Of a DNA stretch of 64,000 nt, positions 8,213 through 16,159 are shown piece after piece. Origin of the DNA: Halomonas sp. HL-48 (GTDB lineage: Bacteria > Pseudomonadota > Gammaproteobacteria > Pseudomonadales > Halomonadaceae). Numbering within the stretch: position 1 is the stretch's first letter; every line of letters begins with the position of its first letter. The notes under the pieces are model-generated. The model was not told where the DNA came from and did no database searches. It was given only the letters and a program-made list of their open reading frames with translations. Location: the NCBI RefSeq assembly GCF_001314875.1, contig NZ_LJZS01000008.1, forward strand, positions 62,001 to 126,000. The letters run 5' to 3'. Position numbers and translations under genes: made by a program.

Positions 8213-9544
8213 TTAACCGAGCAACTGCGCGCGCGCAGTCTCAAAGCCTTCACGTAACGCGCTATGTTCGGCCCCAAGGTCTTCAACGCAATAGCTGTTC
8301 AAAAACTGCCGGCCGGCAAAGAGCTTCCGGTCAGTCTCGGTTAGCTTGGCTTCCTCGCAGAGCTCATGCCATTCACTGGCAATCGTTGCGAGTTGGCGCT
8401 CAATGATGCGCTTGGCTTCTTTGTCATTGAGCAAGAAAACAGGAGCGGCCGCGAGACAGCTATGCAGCGTACTCATACGGTTTTCACCCTTGATCAGCAT
8501 CGCCTGTGTCGCCTCGTTGCCGGTTCTCCCTTGGGGGCAAATGTCATAGGCTGGAGTCAAGGTGAGCATCTCGCCGTCCCAGAATGCGGCATGGTTGCGA
8601 GCATGGTCGTCCGTGTTACCGCATAGGATATTAAAAACGATCCGTCCGTAGAGCTCTTTCAGCGTTTCCTTTGGGTCCGTGAAGCGGTGACGGATGATCT
8701 CGGCCAAATCTTCATAAGACGCATAGCGCGCCATCATTTCGTCAAGGCCGAGCATCGTCAGAGCTGAAACCATGGCTCTGCGCTGCCAGCCAGCTTCTGA
8801 TTTGAGGCGGTCAAAGCGTTCGATGAGCAGAACGTCTTTGCCAGCCGCTGAGATCATCGAGACAGGGGCAACATTGAGGTGACATAAAGCCGCGAGCTTC
8901 ATGGCGATAAATTCCGCTTTTACGACGCTGTAAATGTCCGTGCTCGACGAGAACTTGGCGATTGTTTTGTGATCGCCGTTATCGATCAGGGCTTTCGGCC
9001 GGGCGCCGCCGATCGACGTGCCGTGGTTCAACGCTTGATCTAGCGCTGGCGTCAGCGAGGCGCCTTGCTCGATCCGCTCGGCCGCTTCAATCAATTGCTC
9101 ATAGGACGCTTCTGCCTTGAGGCGAGGAACGTATTCCGTGGCGGAATGCTGAAAATCGAGGGCACCGATTCGGTCCGATCCCGACTCAAGCAAGTAGGTC
9201 AGTTCGTCGATGTCGCTGGTTTCCGTCTCGGCGGCCTTGGCACCCATCAGACGGTTGATGATAACCCTGCGGCCCCAAGCGTCGGGCGAGCCGTCACGAA
9301 GGCAACTGGCCATTGCCAAGCCAGCGGCCGGTTCGATCAGGCCGCGGCGAAGTGGAAGCTCTGGGTTATAGATGGGTATCGCGTCATCACGCTCCAGATA
9401 GCTAGCGCCATAGTTGAAAGCGTAGTTGAAGCCATAGTTGCCCCTTTGCTTTGTGATGCGGCCAGCCACGACGGGTTGTGTTTCTCCCGGCAGCCAAATC
9501 CAGACATAGGCTTCTTTGTGGTCGGTAAGCTTAGAAATCATCAT
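8213..9544 (-). CDS. hipA: HipA-type serine/threonine kinase toxin
   Basis: A 443-residue HipA-family protein. TSIGGARPKALI (about residue 150) is the glycine-rich ATP loop with its lysine. NILCGNTDDHARNHAAF (about 310) carries the catalytic aspartate and metal-binding asparagine, and YDICP (about 335) corresponds to the metal-binding DFG-like aspartate. In known systems HipA phosphorylates glutamyl-tRNA synthetase or other targets and causes growth arrest; the target here is unknown. The gene overlaps the upstream HipB-like gene by 14 bases. The motif-bearing residues all look intact, so an active kinase is likely. Confidence 0.9.
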   Translation of the reverse strand: MMISKLTDHKEAYVWIWLPGETQPVVAGRITKQRGNYGFNYAFNYGASYLERDDAIPIYNPELPLRRGLIEPAAGLAMASCLRDGSPDAWGRRVIINRLMGAKAAETETSDIDELTYLLESGSDRIGALDFQHSATEYVPRLKAEASYEQLIEAAERIEQGASLTPALDQALNHGTSIGGARPKALIDNGDHKTIAKFSSSTDIYSVVKAEFIAMKLAALCHLNVAPVSMISAAGKDVLLIERFDRLKSEAGWQRRAMVSALTMLGLDEMMARYASYEDLAEIIRHRFTDPKETLKELYGRIVFNILCGNTDDHARNHAAFWDGEMLTLTPAYDICPQGRTGNEATQAMLIKGENRMSTLHSCLAAAPVFLLNDKEAKRIIERQLATIASEWHELCEEAKLTETDRKLFAGRQFLNSYCVEDLGAEHSALREGFETARAQLLG

Positions 9545-9869
9545 CGATCTCCTGCTTACTAGAGCGAACGCTCTTGGGCAGCAGTGTTAGTTTTTCTTCG
9601 AGGTGGGCGCGATGCACTGCAAGCATTTGGTCATCAACATCGAACAAACGGACGCCGACGAGGGCGGCAACCTCGAAGACGGTGCCGATCTCAGAACCGG
9701 CTTCGCCGTTTTCGATATTGCGGAGGGTTTTGCGGGTGATACCTGCGCGTTCCGCCAGTTCGGTAGCCGTCAGTTTGCGCTCCAAACGGCCAGCCTTGAT
9801 CAACTTGCCAAAGATTGAGAGCGCCTGCTTCGTAACGCGAGAGTAGCTGCGTGCCCGTTTCATCGCCAT
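9531..9869 (-). CDS. hipB: HipB-like Xre-family antitoxin/repressor
   Basis: A 112-residue protein with one helix-turn-helix of the Xre type at about residues 25-80 (LTATELAERAGITRKTLRNIENGEAGSEIG). It precedes and overlaps hipA by 14 bases, the standard order of HipBA modules, where HipB neutralises HipA and represses the operon. The acidic tail (QEIDDDF) is encoded in the overlap. A strong 10-bp inverted repeat lies about 20 bases upstream of the start codon. ATG at 9869 opens MAMKRARS; the ATG two codons later is an equally possible start. Confidence 0.88.
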   Translation of the reverse strand: MAMKRARSYSRVTKQALSIFGKLIKAGRLERKLTATELAERAGITRKTLRNIENGEAGSEIGTVFEVAALVGVRLFDVDDQMLAVHRAHLEEKLTLLPKSVRSSKQEIDDDF

Positions 9870-9889
9870 TCCATTTATTTGAGTGCTTT

Positions 9890-9917
9890 AAGATCCATGA
9901 GACAGTCCATGGATCTT
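9890..9917 (-). promoter_or_regulatory. hipBA operator
   Basis: AAGATCCATG (9890-9899) and CATGGATCTT (9908-9917) form a perfect 10-bp inverted repeat with an 8-base spacer, 21 bases upstream of hipB. Position and symmetry fit the autorepressor site of HipB-type proteins. The arms contain TCCATG/CATGGA, distinct from the fic operator. Confidence 0.65.
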
Positions 9918-9948
9918 TAAATGCTCATTATGGACCTGTGTGAGCAAG

Positions 9949-10179
9949 ATGCCAAGATCATGGGTAACTTATGACGCGCAGGGCCTGAAGGTGACGCTGG
10001 AGCAAGAGACTGTTTAGTTCAGCCAGGCGCAGATGTGTGAATTTTTCGGACACGAGCGTTCGATTATTACAAAGCACATTCGCAACGTTTTTAAAGAGGG
10101 AGAGTTGGAGCGAAATTCAGCATGCGCAACATTTGCACATGCTGCCGAAGATGGAAAAACTTATCAAAAAGAAGGCTGA
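9949..10179 (+). pseudogene. Truncated RhuM-family gene remnant
   Basis: Reading from ATG 9949 gives a fragment recognisable as the N-terminus of RhuM/virulence-protein family members: GLKVTLEQETV-stop-FSQAQMCEFF, then SIITKHIRNVFKEGELE, then CATFAHAAEDGKTYQ and a stop at 10177. The family has tryptophan-leucine where this copy reads TAG-TTC, so a TGG to TAG change is the likely first lesion. The remaining two thirds of the usual length of roughly 330 residues is missing. It abuts a DUF697 gene on the opposite strand. RhuM genes often sit in restriction and toxin-antitoxin islands, which fits the neighbourhood. Confidence 0.75.
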
Positions 10180-10190
10180 TGACCGAGCTA

Positions 10191-10718
10191 TTACGGCTGA
10201 GGAGAGTTCTTTGCGGGCTCTGGTTCCGGCTCGATCACGATTTCATGCGCAAGCCGCTCTTCTTCCAGCGCTGCCAGGGCAATTTGATAGCAGTCTTCGA
10301 TATGCCGGTTGCCCATCACCTTCATGGCGGTGAAGCTGATGCTGCCTGCCACGGCGCTACCAATAAGCGGTATGAACTTTGTCACGCCTTTCGCGGCGAC
10401 CTTGACGCCCATCTTTTTGAGCACCGACACGATGAGTTTTTGGGTGATGTATTTCCCGGCCAGCTTGCTGCCGGTATTGGAAATGGCGGTCATCACAAAG
10501 AGCTTGGAGTCGGTATCCAGGCTGTCGATTTGTTCAGGCGATAAACCAAATTTTTCATTAATTTTGGGGATCAACCGCATCAAGATGGCCACGTCTGAGC
10601 CAATATCCACCCCCGGGATGGGAATGATCGCCGCCCCGGCAGAAAGGCCTGAACTCCTCGTGACCATCGAATGGCACGCCTGTTTGATGGCGTCGAGGTC
10701 TTCACGTGACTCGATCAT
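10191..10718 (-). CDS. DUF697-like glycine-rich membrane-associated protein
   Basis: A 175-residue protein. GAAIIPIPGVDIGSDVAILM (about residues 27-46) and the hydrophobic glycine-rich FIPLIGSAVAGSISFTAM (about 115-133) match the pattern of DUF697 domains, which elsewhere follow Era-like GTPase domains or occur in YcjF. Here the domain stands alone without a GTPase. The C-terminus is low-complexity (EPEPEPAKNSPQP). Function unknown; membrane association is inferred from the hydrophobic glycine-zipper segments. The ATG at 10718 is preceded by a strong AGGAGG at suitable spacing. Confidence 0.65.
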   Translation of the reverse strand: MIESREDLDAIKQACHSMVTRSSGLSAGAAIIPIPGVDIGSDVAILMRLIPKINEKFGLSPEQIDSLDTDSKLFVMTAISNTGSKLAGKYITQKLIVSVLKKMGVKVAAKGVTKFIPLIGSAVAGSISFTAMKVMGNRHIEDCYQIALAALEEERLAHEIVIEPEPEPAKNSPQP

Positions 10719-10754
10719 GATGCGGTCCTCCTTTAATGGGCGATGGGGTGCCTT

Positions 10755-11051
10755 CTAGGCGCCTTCAATCCCTTCCACGATAAACACGCGATAGTCAGCT
10801 CCTTGAAAACGGTGCTGGCGCGCTTCCTGGTACGCGGGGCTTTCATACCAAGCGCGGGCAGCGGCCATATCGGGAAAGCGTAAAATCACCGCCCCTTCCA
10901 TGGCGCTGCCTTCGAGCACTTTTAAATCACCATAGAACGCGAGGGGTTCCGGGTCGTGGCCTTCGCGGGCGGCTTTGGCCTTTTCGCTGTAGCGCTCCAT
11001 TTCGTCAGTATCGTGGGTGTGTTCTTTGATCATTACCACATAGGCGGTCAT
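10755..11051 (-). CDS. DUF1330-domain protein
   Basis: A 98-residue ferredoxin-like dimeric alpha/beta-barrel protein. The pattern TAYVVMIKEHTHDTDEMERY at the start, VLEGSAMEGAVILRFPDMAAARAWYESPAYQEARQHR split over residues 48-85, and DYRVFIVEG at the end are diagnostic of DUF1330. No reaction is established for the family. AAGGA eight bases before the ATG at 11051 supports the start. It reads in the same direction as the DUF697 gene, 36 bases upstream of it, and the two may be co-transcribed. Confidence 0.88.
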   Translation of the reverse strand: MTAYVVMIKEHTHDTDEMERYSEKAKAAREGHDPEPLAFYGDLKVLEGSAMEGAVILRFPDMAAARAWYESPAYQEARQHRFQGADYRVFIVEGIEGA

Positions 11052-11161
11052 AAAATTTTCCTTCGGTGTGAGAGTTGGAGGGTGGGACAGGTCGGCTTAG
11101 GCCGTAGTTCCTGGCTGCGTTAGGCCTATTGATAAGACCGTTTACGGCAGGGTCAGGGACA

Positions 11162-11683
11162 TTACGACGTTTGCGCCCACAGGGTTGGTAGCGAGCCGCC
11201 TATCGGGTCGCTTTCGGGCATCGCCACGCTAGCCACGCGGGCCAGCGCCGCTTCCAGCTGTGCCGGGTCGCCGCGTTCTATCTCCGGCTGTTGGCCGGGC
11301 GGGTAGGCGCCTACCATGCAGAAATCATCGTCCGCTTCTAGACTGGCATGCCCAACGCCTGCGGGCAGCACCAGTACGTCGCCTGCACAAAGCATCAGTT
11401 CGCGCCCGTTAGGGCCACCCAGCCTTGCGCGGGCTTGTCCGCGGAAGATGCCCAACGCTTCATGGGCGGTGGAGTGGAAGTGGTCGAAGTCATACAGGTG
11501 GTAGCGCCATGCAGGCGGCCATCCGTGGCGTTTGAACATGGCTTCGAACGCGGCGGCGCATGCTTCTGGATCAGGTGTGTAGATAACATCGCGGTAGATC
11601 AACACCGGCAGTGGGGAGTTGGGGTAGCCGATCGCGTCATCGCTGTCCAAATAGAGCGTTTCGGGCTGCTCGATACTCATCAT
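11162..11683 (-). CDS. Cupin-domain protein (YjlB-like)
   Basis: A 173-residue single-domain cupin. RYHLYDFDHFHSTAHEALGI (about residues 60-80) supplies the first cupin motif with histidines and glutamate in metal-binding spacing. GDVLVLPAGVGHASL (about residues 101-115) is the second motif with its histidine. Proteins of this size and pattern are annotated as YjlB-like cupins of unknown function. AGGAAG lies just upstream of two consecutive ATG codons (11683 and 11680); either may serve. It stands apart from the neighbouring genes by about 70 to 110 bases. Confidence 0.78.
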   Translation of the reverse strand: MMSIEQPETLYLDSDDAIGYPNSPLPVLIYRDVIYTPDPEACAAAFEAMFKRHGWPPAWRYHLYDFDHFHSTAHEALGIFRGQARARLGGPNGRELMLCAGDVLVLPAGVGHASLEADDDFCMVGAYPPGQQPEIERGDPAQLEAALARVASVAMPESDPIGGSLPTLWAQTS

Positions 11684-11756
11684 GGCTTCCTATGTCGTGA
11701 CGGGTGTCTCATAGCGTAGACGTCAGTGGCGCGATGAGTCAGCCCATTGTTGCCAC

Positions 11757-12905
11757 TCAGTCACTGGTCACCTCGTAGATATTGTCGAGAAGGCCATCAA
11801 AATAAGGATTCCAGGTCAGGCGGGCGTGGTATTTTTCCGCGTCGCTATGCCCCCAGGCGCTAAACCACAAAGCATCAGAGTCGTCGGGCGGTTCTAGGTC
11901 CCCCTGGCCGTTTTCCAGCATGGTGTAGCTGCCCGCTTCGCCGTAATAGGGGTTGTCGGGGGCAAACAGCACATTCATGTGGGAAAAGTTGCTGATTCGC
12001 CGGTCGGGCAGGTAACTGGTCAGGGAGGTGACGCGTGGATCGTCGAGGTGTGGAGGCGTGTCGCCGTACCATACGAAGCGCGATGCCGGGTGGGTGAAGC
12101 GGGTTTGAAAGGCATCGAGCGTTGCGTCTGGGTCCAGCACGCTGTCGTGCTGGCTCATGGTCATCAGTACGGGTTTATCGAAGCGCTCGGTGGCGAGATT
12201 TTTTTGCACGGCACTGACCGAGCGATAATACAGCGAGGCCCCGTGGGACGGCAGTGACTGGTAGGTGACGATGTTGTCTTCGTCATCGATATCGAGCCAG
12301 TCCCAAAGATAGGAAATGGCAGGGCTGAGAAAGAGATACTGGCTGTCCGGGTAAAAGCCGGGGGAGAACAGCAGCAACCCGTCGACGCGATCGTCCTTGA
12401 ACGCCTGGGAGGTCACCAGGTTACCCCCGGTCGAGAACCCGCCCAGCCAGAGTTCATCGACTTCATCCGCAAGCAGTTGGGTATGATGGGCGATGGCATC
12501 TTCCCAATCGTCATTGCCGGGCAGCATCAGGTCGGCGGGGCGGGTGCCATGGCCGGGCAACAGAATCGAACGAACCAGCCAGCCGTCTTCCGCCATGGCG
12601 TTGGCCATATCCGTGAAGTACCAAGGGCTTGAACCCAGCCCGTGCACGAACAGAATGCCGCGTTTTGCTGGCGTGTCCGGACGACGTTCAAACGGGGCGT
12701 TGAGCGCTATCTCTCGCTGGCGGTCGTCGCCGATAAAGGCGCGATTGTCGGCAATCCAGTCGCGGGTATCACGCACGTACTGATCGAAACTGGCCTGGTC
12801 ATAGCGCGGCAGGCCGCTCGAGGGCTGGAACCGCGGAGAATCCGGCGGCACGGCGCAAGAAGTCAGCAACACAAGGGTGGAAAGCAGAATGCTGAGGCGA
12901 AACAT
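11757..12905 (-). CDS. Alpha/beta-hydrolase lipoprotein
   Basis: A 382-residue secreted hydrolase. MFRLSILLSTLVLLTSC is a lipoprotein signal with an L-T-S-C lipobox, so the protein is probably lipidated and membrane-anchored. GILFVHGLGSSPWYF contains the oxyanion His-Gly region, LGGFSTGGNL the nucleophile serine in Gly-x-Ser-x-Gly, and SQHDSVLDP the likely catalytic aspartate. SHMNVLF supplies a candidate histidine. The fold resembles carboxylesterase/monoacylglycerol lipase enzymes; the substrate is unknown. The start at 12905 is chosen over 12917 because GGAG lies six bases upstream and because it gives a clean signal peptide. Confidence 0.82.
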   Translation of the reverse strand: MFRLSILLSTLVLLTSCAVPPDSPRFQPSSGLPRYDQASFDQYVRDTRDWIADNRAFIGDDRQREIALNAPFERRPDTPAKRGILFVHGLGSSPWYFTDMANAMAEDGWLVRSILLPGHGTRPADLMLPGNDDWEDAIAHHTQLLADEVDELWLGGFSTGGNLVTSQAFKDDRVDGLLLFSPGFYPDSQYLFLSPAISYLWDWLDIDDEDNIVTYQSLPSHGASLYYRSVSAVQKNLATERFDKPVLMTMSQHDSVLDPDATLDAFQTRFTHPASRFVWYGDTPPHLDDPRVTSLTSYLPDRRISNFSHMNVLFAPDNPYYGEAGSYTMLENGQGDLEPPDDSDALWFSAWGHSDAEKYHARLTWNPYFDGLLDNIYEVTSD

Positions 12906-13000
12906 GGAACGCTCCATCGGTGGGTGTTTGCCTGTGTCAGCGCGTCGCTAATGCTTTGTTTGCCTGGATGGCCAGTTAGACGGGCGTGGCTTACAAGCAG

Positions 13001-13024
13001 AAAAAAGTCGCCATGGGCGGCGAC
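13001..13024 (-). terminator. Intrinsic terminator of the ridA-like gene
   Basis: On the minus strand GTCGCC pairs with GGCGAC around a six-base loop (13007-13024) and is followed by six T residues (13001-13006 read on the minus strand). It lies seven bases after the stop codon of the RidA-family gene. Confidence 0.8.
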
Positions 13025-13030
13025 GATGAT

Positions 13031-13456
13031 TCAGCTGTTCAAGGTGAATCCCGGTAGCATTGCTTCGGCCTCGAAAGCGATCAGCCATTCAGGTTCGGCA
13101 AGGCCGTGCACAATCAACCAGGTGGCCGCCGGTGGCGCGCTGGGAAAACGACGCTTCAGCACTTGCATTACCACTTCCTGATCGTAGCGGGCGGACTCTG
13201 CCAGATAGATTCTCAGCATCACCACCCGCGAGAGATCGCCATCGAGGTGCAAGAGTAACCGCTCGACATTGTCCAGTGCAGCCTCGGTTTGCTCGGCAAG
13301 CTCAGGCCCAGCCAAGTGGCCCTTGATATCGACCCCTACCTGACTGGACATCAGTACCCGGCATCCGCCCTGGACCAGTACAGCCTGACTGCTTCCTTCG
13401 GACAGGGTATCGGGCAGGTTGGACGGATTTAAGGGTTTGCGCCTTAAAATATGCAT
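13031..13456 (-). CDS. RidA-family (YjgF/YER057c/UK114) protein
   Basis: A 141-residue RidA-like protein. LAGPELAEQTEAALDNVERLLLHLDGDLS, here split over residues 49-80, and VVMLRIYLAESARY are the family's central helix and strand. In true RidA enzymes an arginine near residue 105 binds the keto/imino acid and deaminates reactive enamines. The equivalent region here (RRFPSAPPAATWLIV) follows the less-characterised subgroup layout, and the catalytic arginine is not obviously in place, so the deaminase role is uncertain. AAGGAGGT lies upstream of the ATG at 13456, an unusually strong ribosome-binding site. A terminator follows directly. Confidence 0.82.
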   Translation of the reverse strand: MHILRRKPLNPSNLPDTLSEGSSQAVLVQGGCRVLMSSQVGVDIKGHLAGPELAEQTEAALDNVERLLLHLDGDLSRVVMLRIYLAESARYDQEVVMQVLKRRFPSAPPAATWLIVHGLAEPEWLIAFEAEAMLPGFTLNS

Positions 13457-13528
13457 GACAACCTCCTTCGCAAGTGCATAGGTTCGCTTACTGGGATTAC
13501 CCAGCGGTCACTTGTCTGTTGACTTAAA

Positions 13529-13749
13529 CATTACCGCTGCCCGCCAATATCGGCCTGTTTTTCTTTCTCGTTTCTTACTGGCACTAGGTTTTCACCAACC
13601 TGGCTCTAATGCGTAATACGCAAGGCAAGCCACTTAAAGCAGGCCAACCGTGAGCGCCTTGAGTGGGCCCCAGCACGAATGTGGCGCACCGCGCTGGAAG
13701 GCCATTAGAGCATAAGCCTGGCTAGCGCCCACTAATGGCTGGAAAGCCG
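13529..13749 (+). repeat. Intergenic element A (36-base core 13545-13580)
   Basis: This gap downstream of crtB has no protein gene. Its core at 13545-13580 is 33/36 identical to 27073-27108 and 30/36 identical to the reverse complement of 30458-30493. The core ends TTTCTCGTTTCTTACTG. Weaker similarity to element B continues for about another 90 bases (CGCAAGGCA, AGGCC, TGAGCG). GCTCTAATG (13603-13611) is complementary to CATTAGAGC (13703-13711), so a transcript could fold. It may be a shared regulatory site, a small RNA gene or a relic of a duplicated promoter. Confidence 0.55.
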
Positions 13750-14676
13750 CTACGCTGGACGCTGCCAGAGACCGCTAGGCCTTGGCGCTGGCTTTTGCCA
13801 GCGTGATGCCATTGCGTGAGCGAGTCCCAGACCCAGCAGGCGCGCTTTGTCCACCTTGCTGGTCGAGATGCGCGTGTCCCAGGCCCGAGCACCGTGCGCT
13901 TTCACCTTGATCCCGATTTCCCGATAGACGCCGTGGGCGGTGCCGATGGCCCAGGCGCAGCGAGGCGGCAAGGCCGTCAAACCACCGCGGGCGGAGTCAT
14001 AGTAGGGTTCCGCCCGATCGATCAGTTGTCGGGCCAGGCCTGCCAGGGCCTCACGATGCCTTGGCGCGGTCATCTCCTGGCGTGGAATGCCGGCTTCCTC
14101 CAGCCACTGTGCCGGCAGATAGCAGCGACCGATGTGTGCATCCTCGATAATGTCCCGGGCGATATTGGTCAGCTGAAAGGCCAGCCCCAGGTCGCAGGCG
14201 CGATCCAGGGTCGCCTCATCCTTCGCGCCCATGATCCAGGCCATCATGATGCCCACCACGCCGGCCACGTGATAGCAGTAGCCCAGGGTATCGTCGAGGG
14301 TGACATAGTGCCGCTGTGCCACGTCCATGGCGAAGCCGTCCAGGTGAGCCTGGGGATAGCGCTCGGGAATCCCGTGGCCGAGCGCAACCTCCTGAAAGGC
14401 GGCGAAGGCCGGGTTTTGCATGGGCTCCCCGGCATAGGCGCGACGCGTCAGGTGTCGCAGTTCGTTCAGGCGCGTCTCGCTGCTTTCGCCCGTTGTTTCC
14501 TGAGCACGAAAGCCCAGCTGCTGGTCGTCGATCACATCGTCGCAGTGGCGGCACCAGGCATAAAGCATCAGGGCGCTGCGCCGAGTAGCGGGAGCGAACA
14601 GCTTGGCGGCGGTGGCAAAACTCTTGGAGCCCACGGCGATCGTCTGCGCGGCATGCTGTCCTAGCTTATCGGTCAT
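13750..14676 (-). CDS. crtB: Phytoene synthase
   Basis: A 308-residue squalene/phytoene synthase that joins two geranylgeranyl diphosphates head to head to make phytoene. The first aspartate-rich motif is YAWCRHCDDVIDDQ (about residue 40). YCYHVAGVVG (about 131) and the second motif FQLTNIARDIIEDA (about 172) complete the active site. Length and motifs fit CrtB rather than squalene synthase. It is the last gene of the carotenoid operon and its start overlaps the end of crtI by 11 bases. No T-rich terminator is seen downstream. Confidence 0.95.
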   Translation of the reverse strand: MTDKLGQHAAQTIAVGSKSFATAAKLFAPATRRSALMLYAWCRHCDDVIDDQQLGFRAQETTGESSETRLNELRHLTRRAYAGEPMQNPAFAAFQEVALGHGIPERYPQAHLDGFAMDVAQRHYVTLDDTLGYCYHVAGVVGIMMAWIMGAKDEATLDRACDLGLAFQLTNIARDIIEDAHIGRCYLPAQWLEEAGIPRQEMTAPRHREALAGLARQLIDRAEPYYDSARGGLTALPPRCAWAIGTAHGVYREIGIKVKAHGARAWDTRISTSKVDKARLLGLGLAHAMASRWQKPAPRPSGLWQRPA

Positions 14677-16159
14677 TGAGTCGCTCCAGCATCAGGCCCG
14701 CAGTGGCCTTGGCGGAACCGATCACTCCGGGCACCCCGGCGCCGGGATGGGTGCCTGCCCCTACCAGATAAAGGTTGTCGATCTTGGCATCCCGGTTGTG
14801 GGGCCGGAACCAGGCGCTCTGAGTGAGAATCGGCTCCAGAGAAAAGGCGGAACCTAGGTGGGCGTTGAGCTCCTCGCGAAAATCCAGGGGCGTGAAGTGG
14901 CGACAGGTCACCAGGTGCTCCCGAAGCCCGGGAATATAGTGGCGCTCCAGATAGTCGAGAATGCGGTCGCGGTATATCGGCCCCTGGGTTTTCCAGTCGA
15001 TGTTCGCCTTGCCCAGGTGCGGCACCGGTGCCAGAACATAGTGAGCGCTACAGCCTTCGGGTGCCATGCTCGGGTCGGTGACACAGGGGGAGTGCAGGTA
15101 GAGGGAGAAATCCTCCGCCAGGGTGTCCCCGTTGAAGATCTCGTCGATCAATTCCTTGTAGCGGGGGCCGAAGCACACTGTATGGTGCTCCAGGCCTTGT
15201 GGTGGCCTGTCCAGGCCAAAATAGATCACGAAAAGTGACATGCTGAAGCGCTTGCGTCCCAGAGACTTGGCTTGGCGGATGCCGCGGGAATGCCCGCCCA
15301 ACAACTTGCTGTAGGTATGCATCACGTCCGCGTTGGAAGCCAGTGCATCCGTTGGGAAATGTCGGCCATCCGTCAGGGTGACGCCGTTCACCCGATCTCC
15401 CGCGGTTTCGATGCGTGCCACTTCCGCGTTCAGTTCGAGGGTGCCGCCGAGATCCTCGAACAGCTGAACCAGGCCCTGCACCAGGGCGCCAGTGCCGCCC
15501 CGGGGAAACCATACGCCCCACTCCCGCTCCAGGGCATGGATCAGGGTATAAATGGAAGACGTGGCGAAAGGATTGCCCCCCACCAGCAGGGAATGAAAGG
15601 AGAAGGCCTGGCGCAGGTGCGGATCCTCGATGAATGTCGAGACCATGGAGTTGACGCTGCGCCAGGCCTGAAGCTTCGCCAACTGCGGCCCGGCGGCGAG
15701 CATGTCGCGAAAGGCCAGGAATGGCACGGCGCCGAGCTTGCGATAGCCCTCCTCGAACACCGCCTGCGAATAGCTCAGGAAGTGCCGATAGCCCTCCACG
15801 TCCCGGGGATTGCGCTCGGCGATCTGTCGCTCCAGGGCGGCCTGGTCGTTGACGTAATCGAAGGCAGGGGCATCTTCCCAGCATAGCCGGTAGAAGGGCG
15901 TGACCGGCAGCAGTTCGACGTAATCTGCCATGTGTTTGTCTGCCAGACGAAAGAGCTCTTCCAGGGCGGAGGGATCGGTAATCACCGTCGGACCGGCATC
16001 GAAGATGAACCCCTGGTCTTCATAGACATAGGCGCGGCCGCCGGGCTTGTCGCGTTTTTCCAGCAGGGTGGTCTGGTAGCCGCCGGATTGCAGGCGAATC
16101 GCCAGGGCCAGGCCGCCGAAGCCGGCGCCGATTACTAGGGCACGTTGAGGCTGGGTCAT
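14666..16159 (-). CDS. crtI: Phytoene desaturase (lycopene-forming)
   Basis: A 497-residue FAD-dependent CrtI desaturase. The N-terminal dinucleotide fold reads RALVIGAGFGGLALAIRL, followed by LLEKRDKPGGRAYV; the C-terminal FAD motif is YLVGAGTHPGAGVPGVIG. The enzyme converts phytoene to lycopene in four steps at the membrane. The start is placed at MTQPQR (16159), where it overlaps the crtY stop by four bases (ATGA). A longer open frame upstream runs inside crtY in another frame and has no homology to the family. Confidence 0.95.
   Translation of the reverse strand: MTQPQRALVIGAGFGGLALAIRLQSGGYQTTLLEKRDKPGGRAYVYEDQGFIFDAGPTVITDPSALEELFRLADKHMADYVELLPVTPFYRLCWEDAPAFDYVNDQAALERQIAERNPRDVEGYRHFLSYSQAVFEEGYRKLGAVPFLAFRDMLAAGPQLAKLQAWRSVNSMVSTFIEDPHLRQAFSFHSLLVGGNPFATSSIYTLIHALEREWGVWFPRGGTGALVQGLVQLFEDLGGTLELNAEVARIETAGDRVNGVTLTDGRHFPTDALASNADVMHTYSKLLGGHSRGIRQAKSLGRKRFSMSLFVIYFGLDRPPQGLEHHTVCFGPRYKELIDEIFNGDTLAEDFSLYLHSPCVTDPSMAPEGCSAHYVLAPVPHLGKANIDWKTQGPIYRDRILDYLERHYIPGLREHLVTCRHFTPLDFREELNAHLGSAFSLEPILTQSAWFRPHNRDAKIDNLYLVGAGTHPGAGVPGVIGSAKATAGLMLERLNDR

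Noticed and set aside
10122-10544. Plus-strand open frame opposite the DUF697 gene
   Set aside because: It is antisense to a gene with a strong ribosome-binding site and has no recognisable domain.
11757-12917. The lipoprotein hydrolase as a polyhydroxyalkanoate depolymerase
   Set aside because: It has a general alpha/beta-hydrolase pattern with Gly-x-Ser-x-Gly but no substrate-binding domain; a specific substrate cannot be supported.
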